Below, in pieces: positions 1-5,060 of a DNA stretch of 8,224 nt. Within the stretch, counting starts at the first letter, position 1; each line of letters opens with the position of its first letter. Under the pieces are notes generated by a model. That model saw nothing but the letters and a program-made list of their open reading frames with translations, did not search any database and was not told the origin of the DNA. The translations under genes and the position numbers were made by a program. Source of the DNA: Thermaceae bacterium (GTDB lineage: Bacteria; Deinococcota; Deinococci; Deinococcales; Marinithermaceae). The stretch covers positions 1-8,224 of the forward strand of contig WFXV01000085.1 of the NCBI GenBank assembly GCA_015490435.1, written 5' to 3'.

Positions 1-198
1 CCCCACACCCTCCCCTCGGCCAACCCCTCGAGCCTACGCAACGAGGAGATCGCCGGGGTCAGCTACGACGGCCAACGCTACATCCTCCGTCTTACGGACG
101 GCAGGAAAGTGGCGCTCTGGCCCAGCCAAATCGATCAACTTTCGCCCGAGGTCAAAGAGCGCATCTTCTACCGCCGCGGGGGTGGGCCGCGACGATGA
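1..198 (+). CDS. C-terminal end of an unidentified protein, upstream of the prepilin cluster (5' truncated)
   Basis: Frame 1 is open from the window edge to TGA at 196-198 and gives 65 residues. Its stop overlaps the ATG of the next prepilin gene (ATGA, 195-198), which points to an operon with coupled translation. The visible tail is hydrophilic, with a short beta-rich stretch (GQRYILRLTDGRKVALW) and a basic, Gly/Arg-rich end. No membrane segment or prepilin motif is visible, but the N-terminus lies outside the window. The position suggests a pilus or secretion role, since minor pilins tend to be co-transcribed with accessory pilus genes; that is inference only. I do not recognise the family. 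That the frame is coding is fairly sure because of the stop/start overlap and the absence of stops, but it is short. Confidence 0.6.
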   Translation, partial: PHTLPSANPSSLRNEEIAGVSYDGQRYILRLTDGRKVALWPSQIDQLSPEVKERIFYRRGGGPRR

Positions 199-644
199 AG
201 CGACTGCCTCACGGGTTTTCGCTCGTGGAACTGCTGGTGGTCATCGCGATCGTGGCCATCCTGCTCGCCATCGGCTACCGGGGCCTCGTAGCCTACCTCG
301 AAGCGCAGCGGCTTCGGGAAGCTGCCGAGAATGTAAAAAACGTGCTCTTCGAGGCGAGGAACCGGGCCTCTCTGGAGAGCCAGGGCTACCGTCTGAAAGT
401 ATGCGGAGGCAACCGAATGGGGTTCGTCCGGGAAGGCGCGGGCGACCCCTGCGTCGGGACCGTCATGCAACTGCCCTACGGAATCCAGGTAGAAATGAAG
501 GACGGCCTCTGCCAAAACTCCAAGTCCGTGCTTCGATTCACCGGCCGCGGACTCCCGGTCGAAGCGCGGTGCTTCACGCTTGGCTATCGTTCCAAGCACC
601 GCAAAGTCGCCATCTTGGCTACCGGCAAGGTGGTGATGCCATGA
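195..644 (+). CDS. Minor type IV prepilin, GspH/FimT type (resembles Thermus PilA1)
   Basis: 149 residues. A class III prepilin leader is clear: basic MKRLPHG, cleavage expected after Gly7, Phe8 as mature residue 1, Glu12 as the conserved Glu+5, then a hydrophobic helix to about residue 33. The C-terminal half (about 110-149) has the strand pattern and late Gly (ATGKVV) usual in GspH/FimT pseudopilins. Four cysteines (70, 86, 106, 126) could form two disulfides in the exported domain. GspH/FimT proteins sit in the initiating tip complex of type II secretion pseudopili or type IV pili; FimT-type pilins can bind DNA during uptake. The order GspH-, PilV- and PilW-like matches my recollection of the pilA1-pilA2-pilA3 genes of Thermus thermophilus. 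Its ATG overlaps the upstream stop, and its stop overlaps the next ATG (641-644). The family call is firm; a specific competence role is inferred. Confidence 0.88.
   Translation: MKRLPHGFSLVELLVVIAIVAILLAIGYRGLVAYLEAQRLREAAENVKNVLFEARNRASLESQGYRLKVCGGNRMGFVREGAGDPCVGTVMQLPYGIQVEMKDGLCQNSKSVLRFTGRGLPVEARCFTLGYRSKHRKVAILATGKVVMP
627..635 (+). promoter_or_regulatory. Strong Shine-Dalgarno site for the PilV-like gene
   Basis: AAGGTGGTG differs by one base from AAGGAGGTG and lies 5 nt before the ATG at 641. It fixes that start, which is also where the prepilin leader begins, and shows that this internal operon gene uses classical initiation. Confidence 0.6.
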
Positions 645-1255
645 ACCGAAAGGGCCTTACTTTGATCGAGGTGTTGGTGGCCATTGCGGTCATGGCCATC
701 ATCTTCGGAGCCTTGCTCTCGAGCCTGGTCTCGAGCATGCGCGGGGACCGGATCGCCTACGGCCGCACCCAGGCCGCCCACTTCGCGGAGAACCTGCTCG
801 AGCTCTACCGCCTGCGCTGGCAAAACCCCAACGACTACGCCCTCGCCGTACCTCCCCGTTCTGCGGACATCAACCGCATCGCCCGGCATCTCCCGCGGGA
901 CGCCAGCTACGAGATCAACGTGGAGCGGCTGGATATCGACGGCAGCCCGTGGACGGACCCCACCGCTCCCCCCATGCAAAAGGTGCAGGCCCGGGTGCTG
1001 GATGGAAAGGGCCGCGAGATCGCGCGAGCGACGCTCCTCATCCCAAACCCCGACCTGGGCAACGCATTGAGGTGGGAAGATGCGCGTCTCCAAAGGATTC
1101 ACCCTTATCGAAATCCTCGTCGCCCTCGCCGTGGGTGGCCTGGTATTCGCGCTACTCATGAACGCGGTCATCACCACGGGCCGGCATTCTCGCACCCAGG
1201 TGCAACGCAACCAGGCGCAAGAGGACCTCAGGTTGCTTTTCTTGAGGCTCAATGA
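641..1255 (+). CDS. Minor type IV prepilin, PilV/GspI type (resembles Thermus PilA2), with run-on C-terminus
   Basis: 204 residues as read. The leader MNRKG is followed by Leu6 at mature +1, Glu10 as Glu+5, and a hydrophobic helix to about residue 31. The plausible pilin domain runs to about residue 140, with final strands around KVQARVLDG and ATLLIPN. After that the frame continues to TGA at 1253-1255 as an Arg/His/Pro/Gly-rich tail of about 60 residues, and from residue 147 it overlaps the next prepilin gene. That tail looks like an out-of-frame reading of the PilW-like gene rather than a pilin domain. In the +1 frame a TGA sits at 1068-1070, just where a normal pilin of about 140 residues would end, so a small frameshift or sequence error is possible. 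PilV/GspI proteins form part of the tip complex with PilW/GspJ and GspH-like partners. The family call is sure; the real C-terminus is not. Confidence 0.82.
   Translation: MNRKGLTLIEVLVAIAVMAIIFGALLSSLVSSMRGDRIAYGRTQAAHFAENLLELYRLRWQNPNDYALAVPPRSADINRIARHLPRDASYEINVERLDIDGSPWTDPTAPPMQKVQARVLDGKGREIARATLLIPNPDLGNALRWEDARLQRIHPYRNPRRPRRGWPGIRATHERGHHHGPAFSHPGATQPGARGPQVAFLEAQ
1069..1074 (+). promoter_or_regulatory. Shine-Dalgarno site for the PilW-like gene
   Basis: GAGGTG is an exact match to the anti-SD core and lies 5 nt before the ATG at 1080. It supports that start even though the upstream frame is still open across it. Confidence 0.6.
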
Positions 1256-1871
1256 GATAGGCGCCAGCGCCGCCTACATTTACCCCGAAAACCTAGGCTT
1301 CGTCCTTCCCGATGGTCGGACTGTGACCACCCGTAAAAGGGCCCTTGCGTTCCTGGTTCCCTGGGGGTCTACCTACTGCCAGGGACCGAGCGGGCACGAG
1401 CAGGACTACTGTGCCTTTCTCTACTTCTGGGACAACCGGGCGCGTTACCGAAGCGTGCTCGGCGGCAATCCGACCGCCAGCAACCGCGTGCTGGTCGAGC
1501 TCAAAGTGACCTGGGTGACCTGGCCGGTGAATACCCTCCCACCACGCAACTTCTCGGGAAACGGCTGGAGCTCCGAAATCGGCGTCGTGCTCGACTCCCT
1601 CGACCGAGACCACAGCGACTTGACCAACGACCTCCGGCTCGCCGAGTTCGAAGGGGTCGACAATCAGCTTTACAAGAAGGGCGACACGATGTCCGACGGC
1701 AAGCCCTGCACCCGGACGAACCGCTGCCACAAGAACCCCAGAGCGCTGATCCGGGCGGTTCGCCCCCGTATCGCGGTCGCGCTTTCCGGGGGAGGGTACG
1801 TGCAGCGAACTGAGTGGGTCGTCCCCAAGCTGATCCCGCGAGCGGCGGAACCCGGCGTCGCCCAACGGTAA
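1080..1871 (+). CDS. Minor type IV prepilin, PilW/GspJ type (resembles Thermus PilA3)
   Basis: 263 residues. The leader MRVSKG with cleavage after Gly6, Phe7 at +1, Glu11 at +5 and a hydrophobic helix to about residue 30 is a textbook prepilin N-terminus. The following amphipathic stretch (NQAQEDLRLLFLRLNEI) is typical of PilW/GspJ, the largest minor pilins. Four cysteines occur as two close pairs (100/111 and 210/216), each with disulfide potential in the exported domain. It is the last gene of the prepilin block, ending in TAA only 12 nt before the next gene. In Thermus, as I recall it, the DNA-binding tip protein ComZ follows pilA3; here an unrelated small protein follows. The ATG at 1080 is set by the leader and the SD. 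The family call is firm; the substrate (DNA uptake, adhesion or general pilus priming) is inferred. Confidence 0.86.
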   Translation: MRVSKGFTLIEILVALAVGGLVFALLMNAVITTGRHSRTQVQRNQAQEDLRLLFLRLNEIGASAAYIYPENLGFVLPDGRTVTTRKRALAFLVPWGSTYCQGPSGHEQDYCAFLYFWDNRARYRSVLGGNPTASNRVLVELKVTWVTWPVNTLPPRNFSGNGWSSEIGVVLDSLDRDHSDLTNDLRLAEFEGVDNQLYKKGDTMSDGKPCTRTNRCHKNPRALIRAVRPRIAVALSGGGYVQRTEWVVPKLIPRAAEPGVAQR

Positions 1872-1877
1872 TACAAT
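1872..1877 (+). promoter_or_regulatory. -10 element TACAAT, probable leaderless promoter of the PII-like gene
   Basis: TACAAT (5 of 6 to TATAAT) begins directly after the stop of the PilW-like gene and is followed by 6 nt (GCCCCC) and then ATG. Transcription would start at or next to the A of the ATG, as in the leaderless genes common in Deinococcus-Thermus. No good -35 box is visible at 16-18 nt, and no SD fits in the gap. Confidence 0.55.
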
Positions 1878-1883
1878 GCCCCC

Positions 1884-2168
1884 ATGAAGCTGGTCGTGGC
1901 GGTGGTGCAGAGCGACGATGCCCCTGCGCTCGCGCGCGCCCTTGCGGAAAACGGCTTTCAGGCGACCCGCCTCCCCTCCCGGGGAGGTTTTCTAAACCAC
2001 AAGAACACCACCTTCCTGATCGGGGTCGAGGACGCCCGGCTAGAGGAGGTCAAGGCGCTGATCGTGGAAAAGGCGGAGGCGCGCACCGTGCCCCACGAAG
2101 GTGGGGAGCTCGAGGTCGGCGGCGCGGTGCTCTTCGTCCTCGACCTCTTGGAGTTTTTGAAGCTATAG
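1884..2168 (+). CDS. Short PII-like signalling protein, cyclic-di-AMP receptor family (DarA/PstA, DUF970)
   Basis: 94 residues, cytosolic. Family features are visible in order: a first strand MKLVVAVVQSDD, then ENGFQATRL, the GGFL turn (34-37), NTTFLIGV (41-48), a helix with VKALIVEK, and the closing strand LEVGGAVLFVLDLLEFLKL. PstA/DarA proteins are ferredoxin-fold trimers that bind cyclic-di-AMP between subunits; they have a large flexible loop and about 109 residues in Firmicutes. Here the segment between the helix and the last strand is about 15 residues shorter. The positions I recall as Asn24 and Arg26 in the staphylococcal protein are Gly24 and Gln26, while Thr28, Phe36, Leu37, Asn41 and Gly47 are kept. 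Ligand binding may therefore differ. It has its own promoter and no obvious functional link to either neighbour. The family call is confident; binding of cyclic-di-AMP is inferred. Confidence 0.85.
   Translation: MKLVVAVVQSDDAPALARALAENGFQATRLPSRGGFLNHKNTTFLIGVEDARLEEVKALIVEKAEARTVPHEGGELEVGGAVLFVLDLLEFLKL
1970..1993 (+). terminator. Terminator-like hairpin inside the PII-like gene
   Basis: CCTCCCC (1970-1976) and GGGGAGG (1981-1987) are perfect inverted repeats with loop TCCC, followed directly by TTTTCT (1988-1993). The shape matches a short intrinsic terminator or attenuator about 90 nt after the start codon. It lies in the codons for the conserved Gly-Gly-Phe turn, so chance combined with protein constraint is a real alternative. 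Confidence 0.3.
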
Positions 2169-2169
2169 T
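2140..2169 (+). promoter_or_regulatory. Probable leaderless promoter of the DsbA-like gene
   Basis: TATAGT (2164-2169, 5 of 6 to consensus) lies 7 nt before the ATG at 2177 and overlaps the TAG stop of the preceding gene (2166-2168). A weak -35, TCGACC (2140-2145, 4 of 6), sits 18 nt upstream. The gap to the ATG is GGGGGCC, which is not an SD core. Confidence 0.55.
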
Positions 2170-2176
2170 GGGGGCC

Positions 2177-3109
2177 ATGCGCAAGCTTCTCGCCCTTACG
2201 CTCTTTCTTGGCCTCGCCCTCGCCGAGATCGCGGCGCCGGTGGAACGCTTTTTCGACCACCTGGAAAAGCCCGGCGCCGCTGGCAAACCGATCAAGCTGG
2301 AAAAGGGCTACGTCCAGGTCGAGGCCCTGGATGGTCTGCTCTACAAGGTCCGCTACGTGGGGCCCAAGGATGCCGTGGAGGAAGCGGCTCAGGTGCTCGC
2401 CGCCACCGTGGGCGACGATGGCGTCAAGGGGCCCTTCAAGTCCTGGTACCAGGGCAACCGCGCGCTGATCGAGCAACAGAAGCGGCCGGTTCGGGTCGGG
2501 CTTGGACCCGCGTACGTGCTCGAGATCCAGATCAAGGACGACCTGCGCTTCGAGGTGGGCCCCCTCGAGCTCCCTGAGTCCGTCTTCGGCGAGCCCCGGC
2601 ACGTGCTGGGAGAGAAGGGCCCGCTGGTCCGGGAATACTCCGACTTCTACTGCCCCTACTGCCAGCGCCTGGCGCTCACCGTCCTGCCCGAGCTCAAGAA
2701 GAACTACGTGGAAAAGGGCGTCTTTCGCTTCGAGTACCGCCACTTCCCCCTCATCGAGATCCACGCCGACGCCTTCCAGGCCGCCGAGGCCAGCGAGTGC
2801 GCCGCCGAGCAGGGCAAGTTCTGGCCCTACCACGACCGCCTCTTCGCCGAGCTGCAAAAGGGCAAGGGGGTCAACTACGTCGCCCTGGCCCGGGAGCTCG
2901 GGCTCAAGGTCGAGGCCTTTAGGAGCTGCCTCGAGGGCGGGAAGTACCGCGACGTGGTCAAGGCGATGCGGGCCGAGGCCGAGAGCCTCGGGCTCGAGGG
3001 CACGCCCACGGTCTTCGTCGGCCCCTTCCGCCTGCCGAACCCCTTCAACCCCGAGGCGTACGCCCGCTACGCCCGCATGGCAAAGGCCCTTTCCCAAAAG
3101 GGCAAATGA
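2177..3109 (+). CDS. Exported DsbA-family thiol:disulfide oxidoreductase with CPYC active site
   Basis: 310 residues. The N-terminus MRKLLALTLFLGLALA is a signal peptide, with likely cleavage after Ala16 or nearby, so the enzyme acts in the cell envelope. Residues 17-145 form a separate N-terminal region that I do not recognise. The thioredoxin-like DsbA domain begins near 147: CPYC at 159-162, the inserted helical part with ECAAEQGKFWPYHDRLF (207-223), and the cis-proline loop GTPT (275-278). Cys208 and Cys251 form a second possible pair, as in many Gram-positive and actinobacterial DsbA-like proteins. Expected role: making or reshuffling disulfides in exported proteins; the cysteine-rich minor pilins encoded upstream are candidate clients, which is inference only. 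An in-frame GTG at 2168 is possible, but ATG 2177 fits the signal peptide and the -10 spacing. The stop overlaps the trmI ATG. Fold and motif are certain; oxidase versus isomerase is not. Confidence 0.87.
   Translation: MRKLLALTLFLGLALAEIAAPVERFFDHLEKPGAAGKPIKLEKGYVQVEALDGLLYKVRYVGPKDAVEEAAQVLAATVGDDGVKGPFKSWYQGNRALIEQQKRPVRVGLGPAYVLEIQIKDDLRFEVGPLELPESVFGEPRHVLGEKGPLVREYSDFYCPYCQRLALTVLPELKKNYVEKGVFRFEYRHFPLIEIHADAFQAAEASECAAEQGKFWPYHDRLFAELQKGKGVNYVALARELGLKVEAFRSCLEGGKYRDVVKAMRAEAESLGLEGTPTVFVGPFRLPNPFNPEAYARYARMAKALSQKGK
3086..3103 (+). promoter_or_regulatory. Hairpin just upstream of the trmI start
   Basis: GCCCTTT (3086-3092) and AAAGGGC (3097-3103) form a perfect 7-bp stem with loop CCCA, ending 2 nt before the ATG at 3106. 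The only SD-like bases for trmI (AAGGG) lie in the 3' arm, so the fold would mask initiation until ribosomes finishing the upstream gene melt it. The function is inferred. Confidence 0.35.
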
Positions 3110-3990
3110 GCCGGGGGAACCTCTACCTGCTGACCGACCGTAAGGGCCGGAAGTACCTGGTGCGCACCCGGCCCGGGGGGCGCTTTTCCCACCATCGGGG
3201 CACGGTGGAACACGCGGCGATCGAGGCCGCTGGCCCCGGCGGCGTGGTCGAGACCCACAAGGGCGAACCCCTTTGGATCAAGCGGCCGAGCCTGGAGGAA
3301 TACGTCCTCCTCATGCCCCGCTCGGCCACCGTCACCTACCCCAAGGACGCCGCCGCGATCGTGATGATGCTCGATCTCGAGCCCGGGATGCGGGTCTTGG
3401 AGGCGGGGTCGGGCTCCGGAGGCCTCACCCTCTTCCTCGCCCGGGCGGTGGGGCCTAAAGGGGAGGTGGTGAGCTACGAGCGCCGGCCCGCCTTCCTGGA
3501 GCGGGCCCGGGCCAACGTCGAGGCCTGGGGGGCGGAGAACGTGCGCTTTTTTCTCGGGGACCTGGCCGAGGCCGAGCTCGAGGAGGCGGGTTTCGACGGG
3601 GTCGCGATCGACCTCATGGAACCCTGGAAGGTGCTCGATCCCGTGGAACGGGCGCTCAAGCCCGGCCGCAGCGCGGTCTTCTACCTCCCGAATATCACCC
3701 AGGTGGTGGAGCTCCTCCGGAGCATAGAGGGGCGCCCCCTCCGGCTCGGGCGGGTGATCGAGGTGCACCACCGGAGCTGGGACGTGCGGCCCCCGGTGGC
3801 CCACCCCAGCTTCCGCCAGATCGGGCACACCGCCTTCTTAGTCGAGCTCCAGCGGACGCGGGAGCCGAAAGGCGGTCCAAACCGCGAGGAGGAGCAGGCC
3901 GGCGGTGACGAGAAAGAGAGTACGGTAGCCGAAGCCGTCCGCGATCGCGGCGCCGACCAGGGGCCAGACCGCCCGGGGGGCGCTGGCTAG
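3106..3990 (+). CDS. trmI: tRNA (adenine-58-N1)-methyltransferase TrmI, with a run-on C-terminal tail
   Basis: 294 residues. TrmI uses SAM to methylate N1 of A58 in the T-loop of tRNA, a modification needed for growth at high temperature in Thermus. Visible are an N-terminal beta domain (about 1-65), the linker with PRSATVTYPKDAAAIVMML (71-89), SAM motif I VLEAGSGSGG (97-106), acidic Glu125 in SYERR expected to bind the ribose, and Asp169 in AIDLMEPW, the likely catalytic aspartate. The usual end of the family lies near HTAFLVELQR (241-250); Thermus TrmI is about 255 residues. The remaining 44 or so residues are hydrophilic, low in complexity and antisense to the end of the MFS gene, so they look like run-on after loss of the native stop. 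The gene is coupled to the DsbA-like gene by ATGA overlap. Function is confident; the C-terminus is doubtful. Confidence 0.9.
   Translation: MSRGNLYLLTDRKGRKYLVRTRPGGRFSHHRGTVEHAAIEAAGPGGVVETHKGEPLWIKRPSLEEYVLLMPRSATVTYPKDAAAIVMMLDLEPGMRVLEAGSGSGGLTLFLARAVGPKGEVVSYERRPAFLERARANVEAWGAENVRFFLGDLAEAELEEAGFDGVAIDLMEPWKVLDPVERALKPGRSAVFYLPNITQVVELLRSIEGRPLRLGRVIEVHHRSWDVRPPVAHPSFRQIGHTAFLVELQRTREPKGGPNREEEQAGGDEKESTVAEAVRDRGADQGPDRPGGAG
3829..3876. terminator. Compound inverted repeat at the trmI/MFS convergence, possible bidirectional terminator
   Basis: ACCGCCTT (3829-3836) pairs perfectly with AAGGCGGT (3869-3876), and an inner GCTCC (3846-3850) pairs with GGAGC (3861-3865). The structure covers the MFS stop codon (3838-3840) and the point where TrmI proteins normally end. 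It is symmetrical and could act on both transcripts, but neither side has a clear U-tract, so the terminator role is only an inference from position. Confidence 0.3.
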
Positions 3991-5031
3991 GTACAAAAGC
4001 GCGGTGTGGCCGGCCGCCTCCTCCCGGGGCGCGCAGGCGAGGAGGTAAGCGCTGTAGGCGTTCTCGATTCCGTTATAGATCACCCCGATCAACGCGAAGA
4101 CGACGAGCGCCGCGGGTAGCCCCCGGCCCACCAGCGCCACCACGGGAACGAGCAGGGCGAGCACCGCCACCGCCCGCACCCCCACCTGGGCGCCCCGCCG
4201 GTCCATCCAGCGCCCGAGGAGGAGGTTGAGCCCCTCGGCCAAAGCCGCGATCGCCACCAGGTAGGCGAGCGCCTCGGCGGGGAGCCCCGCCTCCCGGGCG
4301 GCCACCGCGTAAAAGGGCAGCGCCAGGAAGTAAAACCCCACCAACAGGTAGGCAAAAAGAAGCTGCCGCAGACGGGGTTTTTTCAAAAGGGCGAACACCT
4401 TCCTAAAACGGGCGGAAAGCGGCGCCCGGGGGGTTTCGGGATCCGGGGGCTCGGGGATCAGCCAGAAACCGAAAAAGCCGACCACCAGGGCCAAGAAGGA
4501 CAGGAAGAAAGCGAGGGCGAACCCCTCGGGAAAACGCCCCCAAAGCGGCCGCGAAAGGAGGCCGGCGAGCCCCCCGGCGAGGCTCGCGAGCAGGCTGCGG
4601 GCGCCAAAGAACTGCCCCCGGTACCCCGGGGGGATCGCCTTGCCGATCACCGGCAGGTAGGCCACGCCCCCAAGCCCGCCGAAGATCGCGAAGAGCACCA
4701 GGAAGAAAAGCAGCGCCCCGAGCACGAGCCCGGGCTGGCGCTCGGCGAAGTACCAGGTGAGCACCGCGAGCACCAGGAAGGCGAACGCCCGGACGCCGAT
4801 CGCCAGGTAAAGGAAGACCTTCTTCCTGCGGGCGGGCTCCACGAAGAGGGCAGCCGGGATCCCGGCGAGCGCGCCGCCAAGCTGCATCCCGCTCACCAGC
4901 GCACCCACCGCCCAGTCGGAGCCGGTGAGCTGCTTGATGAAGACCGGGAGCACCGAGCTGGTGCTCGAGAGGGCGTAGGCCACCGCCAGCATCGCCCCGT
5001 GCAGGAGCCCACCCACGAAGGCGCGTACCAC
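3838..5031 (-). CDS. Major facilitator superfamily transporter, substrate unknown
   Basis: 397 residues, inner-membrane, with about 12 hydrophobic helices in two halves (roughly 5-192 and 225-389) joined by a hydrophilic loop (193-222, Pro/Arg/Lys-rich). The short loop between helices 8 and 9 carries a clear motif-A copy, GRWMDRRGA (273-281). In the first half the equivalent loop is degenerate (EPARRKKVF, 65-73). IPPGYRGQFFGAR (133-145) resembles the loop before helix 5 in many MFS proteins. No substrate-specific motif is recognisable, so it could be a drug, sugar or metabolite carrier. The start is GTG at 5031; an in-frame TAG lies 9 nt upstream, so no earlier start exists. It is divergent from the RqcH-like gene across 29 bp, and its 3' end overlaps the trmI frame. 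The fold is certain; the function is unknown. Confidence 0.88.
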   Translation of the reverse strand: MVRAFVGGLLHGAMLAVAYALSSTSSVLPVFIKQLTGSDWAVGALVSGMQLGGALAGIPAALFVEPARRKKVFLYLAIGVRAFAFLVLAVLTWYFAERQPGLVLGALLFFLVLFAIFGGLGGVAYLPVIGKAIPPGYRGQFFGARSLLASLAGGLAGLLSRPLWGRFPEGFALAFFLSFLALVVGFFGFWLIPEPPDPETPRAPLSARFRKVFALLKKPRLRQLLFAYLLVGFYFLALPFYAVAAREAGLPAEALAYLVAIAALAEGLNLLLGRWMDRRGAQVGVRAVAVLALLVPVVALVGRGLPAALVVFALIGVIYNGIENAYSAYLLACAPREEAAGHTALLYLASAPRAVWPLVGAAIADGFGYRTLFLVTAGLLLLAVWTAFRLPRPLELD

Positions 5032-5037
5032 CCGGCC

Positions 5038-5043
5038 ATCCTA
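5038..5043 (-). promoter_or_regulatory. Probable -10 element of the MFS gene
   Basis: On the minus strand TAGGAT (4 of 6 to TATAAT) lies 6 nt before the GTG at 5031, the same spacing as in front of the PII-like gene. No -35 is convincing. It sits between the two divergent start codons, so the two genes must share their upstream DNA. Confidence 0.4.
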
Positions 5044-5047
5044 TCGG

Positions 5048-5053
5048 TATCGT
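5048..5053 (+). promoter_or_regulatory. Probable -10 element of the RqcH-like gene
   Basis: TATCGT (4 of 6 to TATAAT) lies 7 nt before the GTG at 5061. The spacing and the G-rich gap match those in front of the DsbA-like gene. This favours GTG 5061 over the in-frame GTG at 5052, which lies inside the element. Confidence 0.4.
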
Positions 5054-5060
5054 GGGGGGC

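Noticed and set aside
182..640. Upstream extension of the PilV-like frame to 182
   Set aside because: It overlaps the GspH-like prepilin completely, and the prepilin leader starts at 641 behind a good SD.
1814..2176. Upstream extension of the DsbA-like frame to 1814
   Set aside because: It would bury the signal peptide and run through the whole PII-like gene; ATG 2177 fits both the signal peptide and the -10 spacing.
1958..3097. A 379-codon minus-strand open frame opposite the PII-like and DsbA-like genes
   Set aside because: The product has no recognisable fold, and the plus strand encodes two clear families over the same bases.
5052..5054. GTG 5052 as the start of the RqcH-like gene
   Set aside because: It lies inside the proposed -10 and adds three residues before the family's usual Met-Glu-Gly start at 5061.
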